This document shows, piece by piece, positions 16,740 through 17,142 of a stretch of DNA of 17,142 bases. Numbering within the stretch: the stretch's first letter is position 1; every line of letters starts with the position of its first letter. The stretch covers positions 1 to 17,142 of the forward strand of contig CAZENQ010000062.1 in assembly GCA_964513655.1 (NCBI GenBank). The letters run 5' to 3'. The DNA comes from G020350405 sp964513655. Its GTDB lineage: Bacteria > Planctomycetota > Phycisphaerae > Sedimentisphaerales > Anaerobacaceae. The notes under the pieces are model-generated. The model was not told where the DNA came from. It made no database searches and saw nothing but the letters and a program-made list of their open reading frames with translations. The position numbers and the translations under genes were made by a program.

Positions 16740-16832
16740 CGGAATTTGCTCCTTATCTAAATTAGCCCTTACCAAACACCGTAGTTCTCTTATCAACCCT
16801 CTACGGTCCACTGCTACTACACAAAGTTAAGC

Positions 16833-16860
16833 ATTATAGCACCGAATATAATATTTGCAA
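16833..16860 (-). promoter_or_regulatory. Sigma70-type promoter of the minus-strand gene cluster
   Basis: On the minus strand TTGCAA (16855-16860) and a perfect TATAAT (16833-16838) are separated by 16 bp. Transcription would start near 16826, giving a leader of about 87 bases to the ATG at 16739. It is the clearest promoter on this strand, so it may drive the whole run from the TPR gene to the LysM gene; internal promoters are not excluded. Confidence 0.65.
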
Positions 16861-17142
16861 CAGCTTTTTTAGCCCCGCCAACCTGGCCGGTTACAACCCG
16901 CCCGCCCCCGCAATTAGTCCTCACGCACATCCCCAACTCAAAACCCTTTAAACCCTGGCCCTCTCAGGGGTCCTATTTAGCCCCCCAACCCCGAAGGGCG
17001 TTGGCCTGTCCTTGGGGTCACTTTCCTTCGAAAACCGCCCCGCCGGCCCGCCAGCGGTAAACAATACCGCAAATCGACTTACCAAAGCCCCTCGTAGCGA
17101 AGCGAAGATCCCGAGGGTGAGCTACCACGGACCCACAAGCCC
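16861..17142. other. Non-coding C-rich flank with several hairpins
   Basis: No gene is recognised in 282 bp on either strand. Hairpin-forming repeats are CCCTG/CAGGG (16953-16957 / 16965-16969), CCCC-G-AAGG/CCTTGGGG (16989-16997 / 17010-17017, one bulged G) and GCGGTA/TACCGC (17054-17059 / 17065-17070, five-base loop). None has a strong T-run, so terminator calls would be weak. AAACCCT occurs twice near 16942-16956. The sequence may be the tail of an intergenic region belonging to genes right of the window. Confidence 0.5.

Noticed and set aside
16740..16811. Longer N-terminus (24 extra codons) for the alpha-CTD/TPR gene
   Set aside because: No ribosome site before 16811, whereas AAGGAG lies nine bases before the ATG at 16739.
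16953..17070. Right-flank hairpins as a CRISPR array, transposon end or structured RNA gene
   Set aside because: The hairpins differ in sequence and spacing, show no repeated unit or terminal inverted repeat, and match no RNA family I can recognise.

Overview
The window reads like a piece of a draft genome (it contains a 10-N scaffold gap) from a Gram-negative bacterium, most likely a planctomycete of the Phycisphaerae type. The reasons are family knowledge plus inference: a very large SecD-SecF fusion, a TPR protein carrying RNA polymerase alpha-CTD-like domains, a SpoIID-like lipoprotein beside tgt-yajC-secDF, and a tripartite RND efflux system that requires an outer membrane. No 16S or ribosomal marker is present, so the assignment is tentative.

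Layout. Bases 1-437 are a G-poor non-coding flank with a terminator-like hairpin, a four-copy 7-bp tandem repeat and, at its end, a strong sigma70-type promoter embedded in inverted repeats. Bases 438-6994 on the plus strand are one tightly packed efflux operon: TetR regulator, outer-membrane factor lipoprotein, membrane fusion protein and RND pump, with stop/start overlaps or abutting codons. The regulator comes first and its promoter overlaps operator-like palindromes, so the operon is probably autorepressed. The assembly gap falls near the 3' end of the outer-membrane factor. The reading frame continues after it, which corrects both that gene's end and the next gene's start. A 252-bp spacer separates the operon from a 6-phosphogluconolactonase gene (7247-8002).

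Bases 8095-16739 are all on the minus strand and converge on the lactonase gene. In transcription order they are a TPR protein with two alpha-CTD-like domains, a SpoIID-family lipoprotein, tRNA-guanine transglycosylase (tgt), yajC, a 1218-residue secDF fusion and a small membrane-anchored LysM protein. A good promoter (TTGCAA-16 bp-TATAAT) lies upstream of the first gene at 16833-16860. Gaps between genes are 1 to about 120 bp, so one transcription unit is plausible but unproven. The tgt-yajC-secDF core is a widely conserved cluster. Here it is joined to a putative transcription-linked adaptor and to two cell-wall proteins. Bases 16861-17142 are a C-rich, hairpin-containing non-coding flank.

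The most unusual items are the duplicated alpha-CTD modules on a TPR scaffold detached from RNA polymerase, and the two large non-membrane expansions in SecD and SecF. I found no CRISPR array, insertion sequence, tRNA, rRNA or recognisable defence system.
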